A DNA stretch of 41,552 nt from Firmicutes bacterium UBA3738 (GTDB lineage: Bacteria > Bacillota > Clostridia > Peptostreptococcales > Anaerovoracaceae), in NCBI GenBank assembly GCA_002372505.1, contig DFGY01000095.1, forward strand, positions 1 through 41,552, in the 5' to 3' direction. The notes under the pieces are model-generated. The model ran no database searches and was not told the DNA's origin. It saw only the letters and a list, made by a program, of their open reading frames with translations. Of the stretch, positions 1 through 7,981 are shown one piece after another (the first letter of the stretch is position 1; each line of letters begins with the position of its first letter). Both the position numbers and the translations under genes were made by a program.

Positions 1-604
1 GTCAAGGATCATTTCAAGAGGTCCGTCCGGAACCTGCATCTTTCCTATATCCTCGATCAGCTGATCGCGAAGGGCTACCGCACGTTTGTCGTTTACCGGA
101 TTTCCCTTGCTGTCTTTTACCGGCCTTGTTCTTTTCCTTCCGTCTTCATCTTCGTATTCCTCAAATGCCTGTACCGGGAATGCGTTTCTGAGATAGTCGA
201 TCAAGGCTTCTGAAGGTGTAAGATCAAGGTTCTCAAGGTCTCCGTCCTTCATGGCTGAAAGTTTCTTATCAGTCTGTGAAGCATTAGTATTTACGAGCTG
301 AATAACGATGCTGCGGCCGTTTTTCAGTTCGTTTTCCATATCCGCAATGACGGACGGTAATGACATTGACGTAAGTATCTGGTTATAGAAGTTCTGAAGA
401 GTGCTCCAGAACCTTCCACGTGCATTTTTTCTTGCATTGGAATCGGCGCCGGTTATTTCAATAGCCTTCTCAAGATTCCTTAAAACAGTCCTCCACCCTT
501 CACTCATCTTGTTGTAGATATCGGTCTGTACCTCATCGAGATGATGGGTGATTGTTTCGTACTGTACACCGTCATAGCTGATACTTCTTGCCATGTAGTC
601 GCCC
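1..604. repeat. Left copy of a 604-bp end repeat, divergent allele
   Basis: Aligns base for base with 40949-41552, with no insertion or deletion. Positions 1-442 differ at roughly 80 sites by hand count (about 18 %), mostly silent. Positions 443-604 are identical to 41391-41552. Both copies encode the hinge of the helicase domain in the same frame. This fits the overlap of a circular or circularly permuted genome sampled from two alleles better than a true terminal repeat, which would be identical. Confidence 0.8.
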
Positions 605-3600
605 ATGGACTTCATATCTCTTGCAACAAGTTCCATAGCTGCAAGACCGCCGGAAGAAATACTTGAAGCGAAGTCCCGGAAGTTGTCAAAACCGGTTCCT
701 GGTCCCCAGAGCCCCAGACGTTCAAGATAAGCATATTGTGAGATATCGGAAGCACCGGTTGCGGTCGCATAAACCACACGTGCCTTCGGAAGCTGTTTCT
801 GGAGTTCAATGCCCCACAGTGCCATCTCTGCCGGCTTTTTAGTTCCGCGCTTTCCCTTGACTGGCACGGCACCCTTCATATTATGGGCTTCGTCAAGAAC
901 GATCACACCGTCAAAGTCCTCGCCTACCCACTTCTTGATCTGATCAATACCGGCTTGTTTTCTGGAACCAAGTGTTGAGTATGCCGCAAAAAGGATACCG
1001 TTTTTGTCCGGGATATCCTTTCCTTTAGTGGTTGCCTTCTGAAAATCGAAAACATCCTTCGGATCCTGGCCAAGGTCTTTCCAGTCTCTCTGTGCATCCA
1101 ACATTAAGTTGGTTTTTTCACTTACCCAGATAGCTTTCTTTCTTCCCTGATTAAAGTTATCAAGGATAATAGCAGCGAGCTGTCTCCCCTTGCCTACTCC
1201 GGTTCCGTCTCCGATAAAATATCCCTTACGTGAACCATTCGGAAGAATTGTCTGATGTGCCTGCCCTGCATATACGATGTTTTCAAGCTGTGCTGCGGAA
1301 ATATTTCCGGATTCAATAAGTTCCTGCGGAAGATGTGGAACATAAGTAGCATCAGGCGGTTCTACGGCGCCCATGGCAGCACTTTCTACAAGCACTCCCG
1401 GATGAGGTTTAGCGCCTTTGATATTTACCTTACTTGGTGCATAGTTCGTATATGTACTGTCAATGTTGATCTCTTTTTTCTTATTCTCTACTGGTACAAG
1501 GCGAAGTTCGCTAGACTGTGCAGAATCGGATTCATTATCTTTGACATCTGTTCCAGCCACTCTTCCCGTATCTCGCCCTCTACTTCCTTTTTGTTTGGTG
1601 GATACATCTCTATCTCGTTCAGTTTCTGTAGATCCTTCGGAAGATCCTTCAACATCTGTTCCGTCACTTCCTCGTCGTACCCCAGATTGTTCAGTTCCTC
1701 TCTCAATCTCTGTATCAGTTCCTCGTCTGTTGGTGGCAAGGTTTCCGCTACTAGAGTTTCCAGTGCTCTCTCCGGATTGTACACGTCCGTCAGATAATCC
1801 TGTGTCTCCGGAAGATACTGACATAGATTCGCCAATTCCTGTATCTGATCCACTAATGATTCGTTCATTTCTAATGCCCTCCAAGTCGGTTAATACGTCG
1901 GATAGATCCTTATATTCACCGGTCAGTGTCTTTCCATCCTGCGGACCGGTCTTATCAATGATAATAAGCTGGTCGTCAAAGGTTGTACCGTTCTTTTTGA
2001 AATTGGAACCGTCAATACGTACATTGGCCTTAATGTCATACTCTTTGCGAAGATCATTCCACCATGATCTAAAGGATGGTGCATTATCAGCCATACCTTT
2101 TCCAACAATCGCAATAAGTCGGCCATTATCGGAAAGTCTGTCCAATGCCTGCTCAATATGTACCTTTGCATTTGCAGTGCTGTTTTTGCTTGTTCTTCCT
2201 GCCGTAGAAGAGAAAGGCGGATTCATGAGCACAACGGTAGGCTTCACGTAATCAGGAAGAATATCGTTGATGTGCTCCGCGTTCTCGTTGAAGATTTCGT
2301 CAAGTCCTAACTGATTCAGGAATTGAAGGCGACGTTTCGAAAGCTCGTTCGCGTAGACCTTTGCGCCCCATGCCTTACCAAAGAGTGCAAGACCACCGAT
2401 ACCGGCACTCGGTTCCAGAACCGTGTCATTATCGTTGATATTAGCAAGCCATGCAGCCGTATAGGCAAGATTAGCCGGAGTAGAGAACTGCTGGAATGCT
2501 TCCATCTCTGCGGTACGCTTTGTCTGTGTCGGAATGTGGCTAAGCATATCCTGAATTTTTGAAAGTGTCTTTTTCGCTTCTGCAAGAGAACCATTTCCAT
2601 TTTTGACAAAGTCTGCGGACATAAGATACTTGTTGATGCCAAGTTCCATACCGTCGTATGCATCCTTTACCGTATAGGTTCCGTCAGCCTGTGATCCGCC
2701 ATAAGCCTTGTCTGCTATATCAAAGAGCCATCCAGAAGAGAAGTCCTTGCCCTTTGTGATCATCTCAGAAACCTTGTCAGCGATTGCAAGCTGCGGAACG
2801 TCTGCTGCCTTCACTGGAACATGTTCATTAGATTTCACTTCGTTATTTTCTGATTTTACTTTCTTTTCAGTTCTTTTTGACTTCGGCTTGGTTTCTTTTG
2901 TGTTATCAACGTTTTCGTTCGCGTTATCAACGGTTTTGTTTACGTTATCAACGTTTTCGTTTACGTTATCAGCGTCTGTTTTAACGTTTTCGCGGTTGAT
3001 CTTTTCATACTGATTATATCCTGTCCTCCAGATAGCATCAATCATGGAAGGATACATAGAAGAAAAGTTTACAAAAACTTTATCATCACTAAGAGAAGAG
3101 ATCGGATTTCCTTCAAGGCCGGCCTGATAAGCCATAGACATGAAGTGATCGTACATTTCAAGCTCATTTGAGCCATCGCTGTTAAATACCGGGAAGAAAC
3201 CATTATAGACCTTCTGTGCGTCCTCATTGTTTGGGAAACGCATTTCGGCGCGCTTTGCGACTTCTCCGGTGATATCCGGCGCAGCAAAAGAAGCCTTGCT
3301 CTCCGGCATGGCAGTTTCGTTTACCGTATTTCTGTTATCTTTATAATTCGGATTTTCGATGAACCCATTATTTTCCGCAACTCCAACAAGCTGATCAATC
3401 ACATCCTGTCTTGTAGGACCGTCGTAGGTGTAGTTGATTGCATGGCCATTCATGACGTTTCCAATATCTTTTGAAGCATCACGAATAGAGCCATGGAAAC
3501 CGGCACTTGTTTCCGTGACGTTGTAGTCAAAACCATTGATATTTGCGTGATTGGATACAGAAAGAATATCCGACAGCTTACCAGCATCTACGGATGGTGC

Positions 3601-5577
3601 TGCTGCCTCCTCTGGGACATTCTCCTGTGTATTGTTGTTTAAATCGTTCGCAATCTCAAGAAGCTTTTCATTTGCGGTCTTTGGTTCTTCGATCGGTTCG
3701 ACCGGAACATTTTGTTTCGTTTCCTCGATTTCATCAACCGGTTCTACGTTTTGAACCGGTTCTTCTGGAAGGATTTCCTTTTCAGGTTCTTCTACCGGTT
3801 TAATATCCTCAGCCTCTGGAAGCTTCTCTTCTTCCATCTGGCCCTTTGCAGTCTCGACTGCTGCCTTTGCATCTTCCGGAGTAGAGGAGGAAGTGTTTTC
3901 ATTTACCTGCTCCTTAAGAGCATCCACGGCCGCATTGATGGTATCGTGTGTGTCCTCCTGCTGCGTTTTAAGCAGATCTTCCGGCACTTCCTGCTGCGTT
4001 TCGTTTGTATCCTCTTTAGAGATATTGTTCTCTGGGATGATACCGTCTACAGCTTCTCTTACCGCTTCATCTGGAACATTCACATAAGACTCCTGTGGTG
4101 TCTGTTCTTCCTGTGCACGTCTCTCTGCTCTATGCTGCATCTCGTTATTGGCAAGGTGGATAGTATCGGTAGCCACGTTCATAGTAAGCGCATTCAAGGC
4201 TCCAAGCCCTGCCGCATACCATGCATCCGGATCCATAGGATCAATCTTATTGTTCTCACCGAAAAGAATGTTTCTTGAGATCTTCTCCGTGAAATTCTGC
4301 AAATACTCCTGTGCCGCTTCTTCTGTGGCATGGCCAAGATGATTAAGCATTCTTCCGAGGAGAATCTTTCCGGAAGGAGTCTTTGCAAGATTCATGATAC
4401 CCTGCTGTGCAGCCTTGGCCACACCGGTATTGCTCAAATACTTTCCGATCAGACCGCCGCCGAATGCTTTGACACCACCGATCAGATAGTTTGTGACCAT
4501 CTCATCCACGGCCTGTTGTGCACCGAAGGCAGCAGAAGCATATTTGTTCTTTCCTTCGTTGATGGCTTCCTGATAAGCATTACCGCCGGTTGCAAGGCCA
4601 AAAAGACCATTGGCAAGGGTGGCGGCCTTTGCTGTGGCCAAACCTGCCGCGCCTGCTGCCCCACCAGCAATGGTAGCTGGAGCCATGTATCCCATTGTGC
4701 TTGCAAGGTCCTGTGCGATATTTTCAAGCTTTCCGGTAGAATTCTGCTTGTAGATCTGGGAAGCATACCGATCAACCGAAGCCGCTTTCTTTTTGTCGGA
4801 AATGCCCACCCATGCAGGAAGGTTTTCAATGCCTTCTCCGAAACGGGAAACACCAGAAGTAAACTGTCCTACGGTTCTTCCTACCGGATTCTTTACAAAC
4901 GGATCCTTGTCATAGTTCTCCTGCGCGATACGTTGATTGATATTGTTCTGGACGGAATCCTTGTACCGCTCCGCGGCCGCATTCCCACCATGAATATATT
5001 CCTGGTTGTACTCCGTCTGCTCTTCCGGTGACATGTTAAGGTACTGTCTGAAATAGTCCGGAAGTCCTGCGGATGTGCTCTGCAAGAATTTAGGAAGCTT
5101 GCTGTTAAGGGCCTGCTGCCGCTGTGCTTCCCTCTTTGCCATTTCAAGCTGATTCGGACCAAGATCACCGGAAGCATACTTCATAGCGTTCTGCGCTGCT
5201 GTCTGAAATCCGCCCAGGGTTCTCTTCAGCATATCCATGGCTGCGTTTCTTGTCTCCTGCGGATCCACTGTTGGCCGAAGTTCTGACGGGGAAGCGACAT
5301 CCGTATTAACATTTGATCTTGTAACACTTGTGTCCTGTTCTCTTCTCCCAGGCTCCGCGGATACCTTTGTGCCGCCTGTAACGGTTGGTCTTGGTCTGGA
5401 GCTCCGCTCCTGCATCATCTGATCGAGAAGATCGTCTGAATCGTAATAATTTCTTTTTACGTTCTGCGGATAGTAGAGCTTCTGTTCCTGCTCTTCCTTT
5501 TTCTTCTTTTGCTGTTTTTTAATGTCTTTTGCTCGCTGGGTGGCACTTGTAGCCTTTCCCCATGATGAATTCGCCAT
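1..5577 (-). CDS. Giant polyvalent virion protein, N-terminal part (methylase + helicase), runs off the window
   Basis: The ATG at 5577 follows AAAGGAG. The frame stays open for 1,859 codons to base 1 and continues in frame into 40948-35561 if the ends are joined. In order: charged Lys/Gln-rich N-terminus; Ala/Gly-rich hydrophobic region (about 290-480); acidic Pro/Glu-rich linker (about 490-660); Asn/Val heptad repeats (about 865-890); N6-adenine methylase with EPSAGIGG (about 1052) and NPPF (1119-1122); Ser/Gly/Glu/Arg-rich linker (about 1237-1370); helicase core with Walker A GTGVGKG (Lys1463) and DEAH (1562-1565). The order methylase then Strawberry-notch-like helicase matches the large 'polyvalent' proteins of phages and conjugative elements, which are thought to be injected with DNA and to protect or modify it in the new cell. 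A late promoter and terminator lie just upstream. I infer a virion protein. The methylase and helicase calls are strong; the N-terminal 1,000 residues are unassigned. Confidence 0.85.
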   Translation of the reverse strand, partial: MANSSWGKATSATQRAKDIKKQQKKKKEEQEQKLYYPQNVKRNYYDSDDLLDQMMQERSSRPRPTVTGGTKVSAEPGRREQDTSVTRSNVNTDVASPSELRPTVDPQETRNAAMDMLKRTLGGFQTAAQNAMKYASGDLGPNQLEMAKREAQRQQALNSKLPKFLQSTSAGLPDYFRQYLNMSPEEQTEYNQEYIHGGNAAAERYKDSVQNNINQRIAQENYDKDPFVKNPVGRTVGQFTSGVSRFGEGIENLPAWVGISDKKKAASVDRYASQIYKQNSTGKLENIAQDLASTMGYMAPATIAGGAAGAAGLATAKAATLANGLFGLATGGNAYQEAINEGKNKYASAAFGAQQAVDEMVTNYLIGGVKAFGGGLIGKYLSNTGVAKAAQQGIMNLAKTPSGKILLGRMLNHLGHATEEAAQEYLQNFTEKISRNILFGENNKIDPMDPDAWYAAGLGALNALTMNVATDTIHLANNEMQHRAERRAQEEQTPQESYVNVPDEAVREAVDGIIPENNISKEDTNETQQEVPEDLLKTQQEDTHDTINAAVDALKEQVNENTSSSTPEDAKAAVETAKGQMEEEKLPEAEDIKPVEEPEKEILPEEPVQNVEPVDEIEETKQNVPVEPIEEPKTANEKLLEIANDLNNNTQENVPEEAAAPSVDAGKLSDILSVSNHANINGFDYNVTETSAGFHGSIRDASKDIGNVMNGHAINYTYDGPTRQDVIDQLVGVAENNGFIENPNYKDNRNTVNETAMPESKASFAAPDITGEVAKRAEMRFPNNEDAQKVYNGFFPVFNSDGSNELEMYDHFMSMAYQAGLEGNPISSLSDDKVFVNFSSMYPSMIDAIWRTGYNQYEKINRENVKTDADNVNENVDNVNKTVDNANENVDNTKETKPKSKRTEKKVKSENNEVKSNEHVPVKAADVPQLAIADKVSEMITKGKDFSSGWLFDIADKAYGGSQADGTYTVKDAYDGMELGINKYLMSADFVKNGNGSLAEAKKTLSKIQDMLSHIPTQTKRTAEMEAFQQFSTPANLAYTAAWLANINDNDTVLEPSAGIGGLALFGKAWGAKVYANELSKRRLQFLNQLGLDEIFNENAEHINDILPDYVKPTVVLMNPPFSSTAGRTSKNSTANAKVHIEQALDRLSDNGRLIAIVGKGMADNAPSFRSWWNDLRKEYDIKANVRIDGSNFKKNGTTFDDQLIIIDKTGPQDGKTLTGEYKDLSDVLTDLEGIRNERIISGSDTGIGESMSVSSGDTGLSDGRVQSGESTGNSSSGNLATNRRGTDTEIERGTEQSGVRRGSDGTDVEGSSEGSTETERDRDVSTKQKGSRGRDTGRVAGTDVKDNESDSAQSSELRLVPVENKKKEINIDSTYTNYAPSKVNIKGAKPHPGVLVESAAMGAVEPPDATYVPHLPQELIESGNISAAQLENIVYAGQAHQTILPNGSRKGYFIGDGTGVGKGRQLAAIILDNFNQGRKKAIWVSEKTNLMLDAQRDWKDLGQDPKDVFDFQKATTKGKDIPDKNGILFAAYSTLGSRKQAGIDQIKKWVGEDFDGVIVLDEAHNMKGAVPVKGKRGTKKPAEMALWGIELQKQLPKARVVYATATGASDISQYAYLERLGLWGPGTGFDNFRDFASSISSGGLAAMELVARDMKSMGDYMARSISYDGVQYETITHHLDEVQTDIYNKMSEGWRTVLRNLEKAIEITGADSNARKNARGRFWSTLQNFYNQILTSMSLPSVIADMENELKNGRSIVIQLVNTNASQTDKKLSAMKDGDLENLDLTPSEALIDYLRNAFPVQAFEEYEDEDGRKRTRPVKDSKGNPVNDKRAVALRDQLIEDIGKMQVPDGPLEMILD
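1488..1868 (-). CDS. Candidate embedded out-of-frame gene, 126-aa acidic protein
   Basis: Lies wholly inside the giant gene in another frame of the same strand, across the linker between methylase and helicase. The ATG at 1868 has GGAGG nine bases upstream, and it stops with TAG at 1488. The product is strongly acidic (about 28 Asp/Glu against 10 Lys/Arg) and reads as amphipathic helices (for example LREELNNLGYDEEVTEQMLK). The giant protein's own frame here is low-complexity Ser/Gly/Thr/Arg/Glu. That is the reverse of what a chance shadow frame looks like. Methylase and helicase on either side share one frame, so a sequencing frameshift does not explain it. No family recognised. A DNA-mimic or antirestriction role is conceivable from the charge alone and is speculation. 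Other shadow frames of similar length exist, so length is not the argument. Confidence 0.5.
   Translation of the reverse strand: MNESLVDQIQELANLCQYLPETQDYLTDVYNPERALETLVAETLPPTDEELIQRLREELNNLGYDEEVTEQMLKDLPKDLQKLNEIEMYPPNKKEVEGEIREEWLEQMSKIMNPILHSLANFALYQ
2902..2985 (-). repeat. 21-bp tandem repeat, four units, in the giant gene
   Basis: Plus-strand unit begins GTTATCAACGTTTTCGTT. Units start at 2902, 2923, 2944 and 2965, the last degenerate. It encodes Asn/Val/Asp heptads (DNVNENV-like), so a short coiled coil or flexible spacer whose length could vary by slippage without frameshift. Confidence 0.8.
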
Positions 5578-5617
5578 AGCAATCTCCTTTGACGTTATTC
5601 CTTATGTTCTACGTTTT

Positions 5618-5654
5618 ATGATACCGTTTCGGGGCTAAAATCTGCACCGACCTA
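5618..5654 (-). promoter_or_regulatory. Late promoter of the giant gene (TAGGTCGGTGC class)
   Basis: TAGGTCGGTGC (5654-5644), then exactly 20 nt, then TATCAT (5623-5618). Expected start of transcription is about 5611, a short leader before the ATG at 5577. One of six copies in the genome. No TTGACA-like -35 is present, so an activator or alternative sigma is inferred. Confidence 0.7.
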
Positions 5655-5683
5655 AAAAAGGCACCGCCCAAAAGGGTAGTGCC
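5654..5683 (-). terminator. Rho-independent terminator after the virion-protein gene
   Basis: Ten-pair stem with one mismatch (GGCACTACCC / GGGCGGTGCC), TTTT loop, followed by TTTTTT that runs directly into the late promoter motif. It insulates the giant gene from the operon upstream. Confidence 0.85.
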
Positions 5684-5699
5684 TCGTAGTGATAACCAC

Positions 5700-7076
5700 T
5701 TATTTCTTTTTTCTCTTTTTGAGAGCATCCTCGATAACTTTATCCGCGGCCTGCTGAGCAGAAGTCTTTGGAAGAGTGCTGCCGATCTGATTTGACCAGT
5801 CCTCCCATGCAGACGGAAGGACTCTGTATCCGTTCTCCGCAAGATACTGCGAATACTCTTCCGGCGAAGGATATGTGCTTAATACACTTCCGCCTGCATT
5901 CTTTTTGATATTATCAACGGTTTTCATGTAGTCCGTAGATTTGATGTACTTTCCGTTGTCCTGTACGGTTTCCTCCGGATGAAGATCATCCCAAGAAGTT
6001 CCGCTTGATCCGGATTTCTTTGAGCTCTTCTTTCTACCACCGCCGGAACTTTTCTTGGCCGCCTTTAATGCCTGTACCTGTGCCGCAAGTCCGGCAAGGG
6101 AAGCCGCTGCATCACCGGAAAGACCGTACTTTTTATTGTACTGGTCAATCCGGTCTGTAACGTATGACGGAACCGGTAGACCTTTCTGTGCCATGCTCAT
6201 GGCTGTAGTAAGTGCATCCTTGTAAAGAGCATCATCACGGTCCATCTCGTCCTTATCCATGCCATACGCAAAGCTACGATCTGTGTCATACGCGCTACGA
6301 TCATTCTGGAAGCTGTTCCAATACTGGGAAGCATTGTAAGCCCGGTTATTCTGCCAGTCGGCCACATCATCACGATACCGGCCATACATGGTGTTGTCCT
6401 GTCCCTGATAAGCCGACAGCTTGTTGTAGTTGTTGGCGGTCTCGTCATTATAGATCTGCCTTGCCAGGTTAAGGAGATTGACGTTCTGATCATTGAGCCC
6501 TTCCATGGTCCGGTCGTATGCCTGCTGTGCTACGGCCTGTCCATAAGTAGATCCATAACCACCGGTAGCCACATTGGCAGCAGCCATGGTATCACGCATA
6601 GACCGATCGGCAGCAGCTTGATACCGTTCCTTTTGCTGGTTGTAAAGCTTTTGATAATTTGCGTCATTATTAACGTCAAATGGCTGACGATTGTTGATCG
6701 TTTCCAGGATACTGTTGATCGTATCCTGATACATAGAGTTGTATGGTCCCGGCTCATCCTCGTCCGTATCAAGCATAGTCTGCTTATAGTGGTTAGTGAG
6801 CTCTGTCGGCTGGAAGCTCTGCTTATATACCTTTGTCTGTGTAGAGGCGGCAGCAGGTGTTGCAGGCTGTACCGTCTGTACGGTCGGAGTCTGCGCCTGT
6901 GCAGGATTTGTGGCCGGCTGTGCGCCGCTCTGAAGAGTCTTTAAAAGCTGTGTATTCTGGGCAGCAGTGCCTTTGTACCCTTGGATACCATAGCTTGCGG
7001 CAAGCTGTGATCTCGCCGCATAGGAACTGTCCTGCCCGTTTTTCTTGAGATAATCAACAATACTAGTGAGCGCCAT
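5700..7076 (-). CDS. Putative virion (ejection or tail) protein, 458 aa
   Basis: The start at 7076 (MALTSIVDYL) is preferred over an in-frame codon at 7112 because GAGGAGG lies six bases before it. The protein has an Ala/Gln/Thr/Pro-rich segment (about 50-95), a long helical central part rich in Tyr, Gln and Asn (about 110-330) with many DxxR/YN pairs, a Lys/Ser/Gly-rich hinge (about 345-365) and a Lys/Arg C-terminal tail. No enzyme motif and no membrane segment seen. It sits between the tail genes and the giant ejected protein, where short-tailed phages encode internal or ejection proteins, so a co-ejected virion protein is my inference. It could instead be a tail accessory protein. Confidence 0.6.
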   Translation of the reverse strand: MALTSIVDYLKKNGQDSSYAARSQLAASYGIQGYKGTAAQNTQLLKTLQSGAQPATNPAQAQTPTVQTVQPATPAAASTQTKVYKQSFQPTELTNHYKQTMLDTDEDEPGPYNSMYQDTINSILETINNRQPFDVNNDANYQKLYNQQKERYQAAADRSMRDTMAAANVATGGYGSTYGQAVAQQAYDRTMEGLNDQNVNLLNLARQIYNDETANNYNKLSAYQGQDNTMYGRYRDDVADWQNNRAYNASQYWNSFQNDRSAYDTDRSFAYGMDKDEMDRDDALYKDALTTAMSMAQKGLPVPSYVTDRIDQYNKKYGLSGDAAASLAGLAAQVQALKAAKKSSGGGRKKSSKKSGSSGTSWDDLHPEETVQDNGKYIKSTDYMKTVDNIKKNAGGSVLSTYPSPEEYSQYLAENGYRVLPSAWEDWSNQIGSTLPKTSAQQAADKVIEDALKKRKKK

Positions 7077-7224
7077 CGTTTGCCTCCTCTTCGTTTCCCG
7101 GCTTGTCTCCATCGAGAATCTGCCGGAGCATTACCACACGCTTGCAATTTTCCAAGCCGCTGACTTCCAGTGTTTCCAGGAGGACCTTTGCCGCCTGAAT
7201 CTGATCATCTGTGTAGTGTTTCAT
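7063..7224 (-). CDS. Small late protein, 53 aa
   Basis: ATG at 7224 with AAGGAGG six bases upstream, TAG at 7063. It overlaps the next start (7076) by 14 bases, so the two are translationally coupled and the next gene's GAGGAGG lies inside this one. Starts MKHYTDDQIQAAKVLLETLE and ends in an acidic tail. Probably one helix-rich domain. No family recognised. It may be a small virion or assembly factor made together with the 458-aa protein. Confidence 0.75.
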   Translation of the reverse strand: MKHYTDDQIQAAKVLLETLEVSGLENCKRVVMLRQILDGDKPGNEEEANDGAH

Positions 7225-7234
7225 CTGTTCCTCC

Positions 7235-7981
7235 TTACTCGTTTCCGTTTTCGTTTATGTACTCTTCTACAATGTCCTCGATATAGCTCCGTATATTTTG
7301 ACCTTTGTAAACAAGTGTACCGTTTATGCGGACCTGTCCGGTATTAACAAGGAATATCCCGTCTCCGGTATCGCTCATCCCGTATCCGGCCCATAGTAAA
7401 TACTGTCCGGATTCTACATCACCGGTTGACATGCCTGTCACCTCATCATAGGACTGTAGAATGTGTCTGCCCCAGGAATCATCCACGACGAAATCTCCAA
7501 GCCGGATATAGCCATGCCTTGCAATAAGCGGGATATCGGAACCACCGTCAATGGTGGATGCAATGATTCTCGCGGCACTCACCGTGCCGGAGAACACCGC
7601 ATTGCCCTGTGCGTCTATGGTCAGGTTGGTGGCATTGACAATGAACTTACCGGTTGTAAGGGTGATCCTGTCACCACTGAGCGCCACGGTAGAAGAATGT
7701 TCCGGTGTTTCTGCGCTCAGCGTCAAAAGATTGGAAAGAAGCCGGATCGACGTGTTGTAATTGGTCTCATCGTCCTGCACTTTGAGCTCGATCTTGTTCA
7801 ATGTCTGCTCGATCATGGAGATCTTTTTTCCGCGGGCAATGTACTGTAGCTTTGCGTCCTCGGAATAGTTATCCTCCGGAGTGAGATTATTAAACATGTA
7901 GGTAAGATTTTCGTTGAGCTGGTAGAGATAATCCGCCACTCGTTTACTGTCAGTGCCTATATCCGAAGTGAAGATTGCCAT
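7235..7981 (-). CDS. Tail / baseplate-type structural protein, 248 aa
   Basis: Start at 7981 has AGGAGG eight bases upstream and overlaps the end of the tail-nozzle gene by 32 bases. The N-terminal third is helical and coiled. The middle (about 100-150) holds a beta-rich stretch of the form 'TGKFIVNATNLTIDAQGNAVFSG..' common in Firmicutes phage tail-tip and baseplate proteins where strands alternate with Ala/Gly turns. The C-terminus has 'GQVRINGTLVYKGQ', a strand-rich module. Likely attached to the tail tip. The exact role (hub, adsorption) cannot be told from sequence. Confidence 0.65.
   Translation of the reverse strand: MAIFTSDIGTDSKRVADYLYQLNENLTYMFNNLTPEDNYSEDAKLQYIARGKKISMIEQTLNKIELKVQDDETNYNTSIRLLSNLLTLSAETPEHSSTVALSGDRITLTTGKFIVNATNLTIDAQGNAVFSGTVSAARIIASTIDGGSDIPLIARHGYIRLGDFVVDDSWGRHILQSYDEVTGMSTGDVESGQYLLWAGYGMSDTGDGIFLVNTGQVRINGTLVYKGQNIRSYIEDIVEEYINENGNE

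Noticed and set aside
1488..1923. Frameshift or split of the giant gene in the linker
   Set aside because: Start at 5577, NPPF at 2223 and Walker A near 1204 are all in one frame, and the main frame has no stop.
1463..2251. 262-codon plus-strand open frame across the giant gene
   Set aside because: Opposite-strand shadow of a well supported coding frame; Ser/Pro/Leu-rich, no ribosome site, no family.
4482..4853. 123-codon alternative frame in the giant gene
   Set aside because: Arg/Ser/Gln/Trp-rich, typical shadow composition, no convincing ribosome site; the main frame here is well structured.
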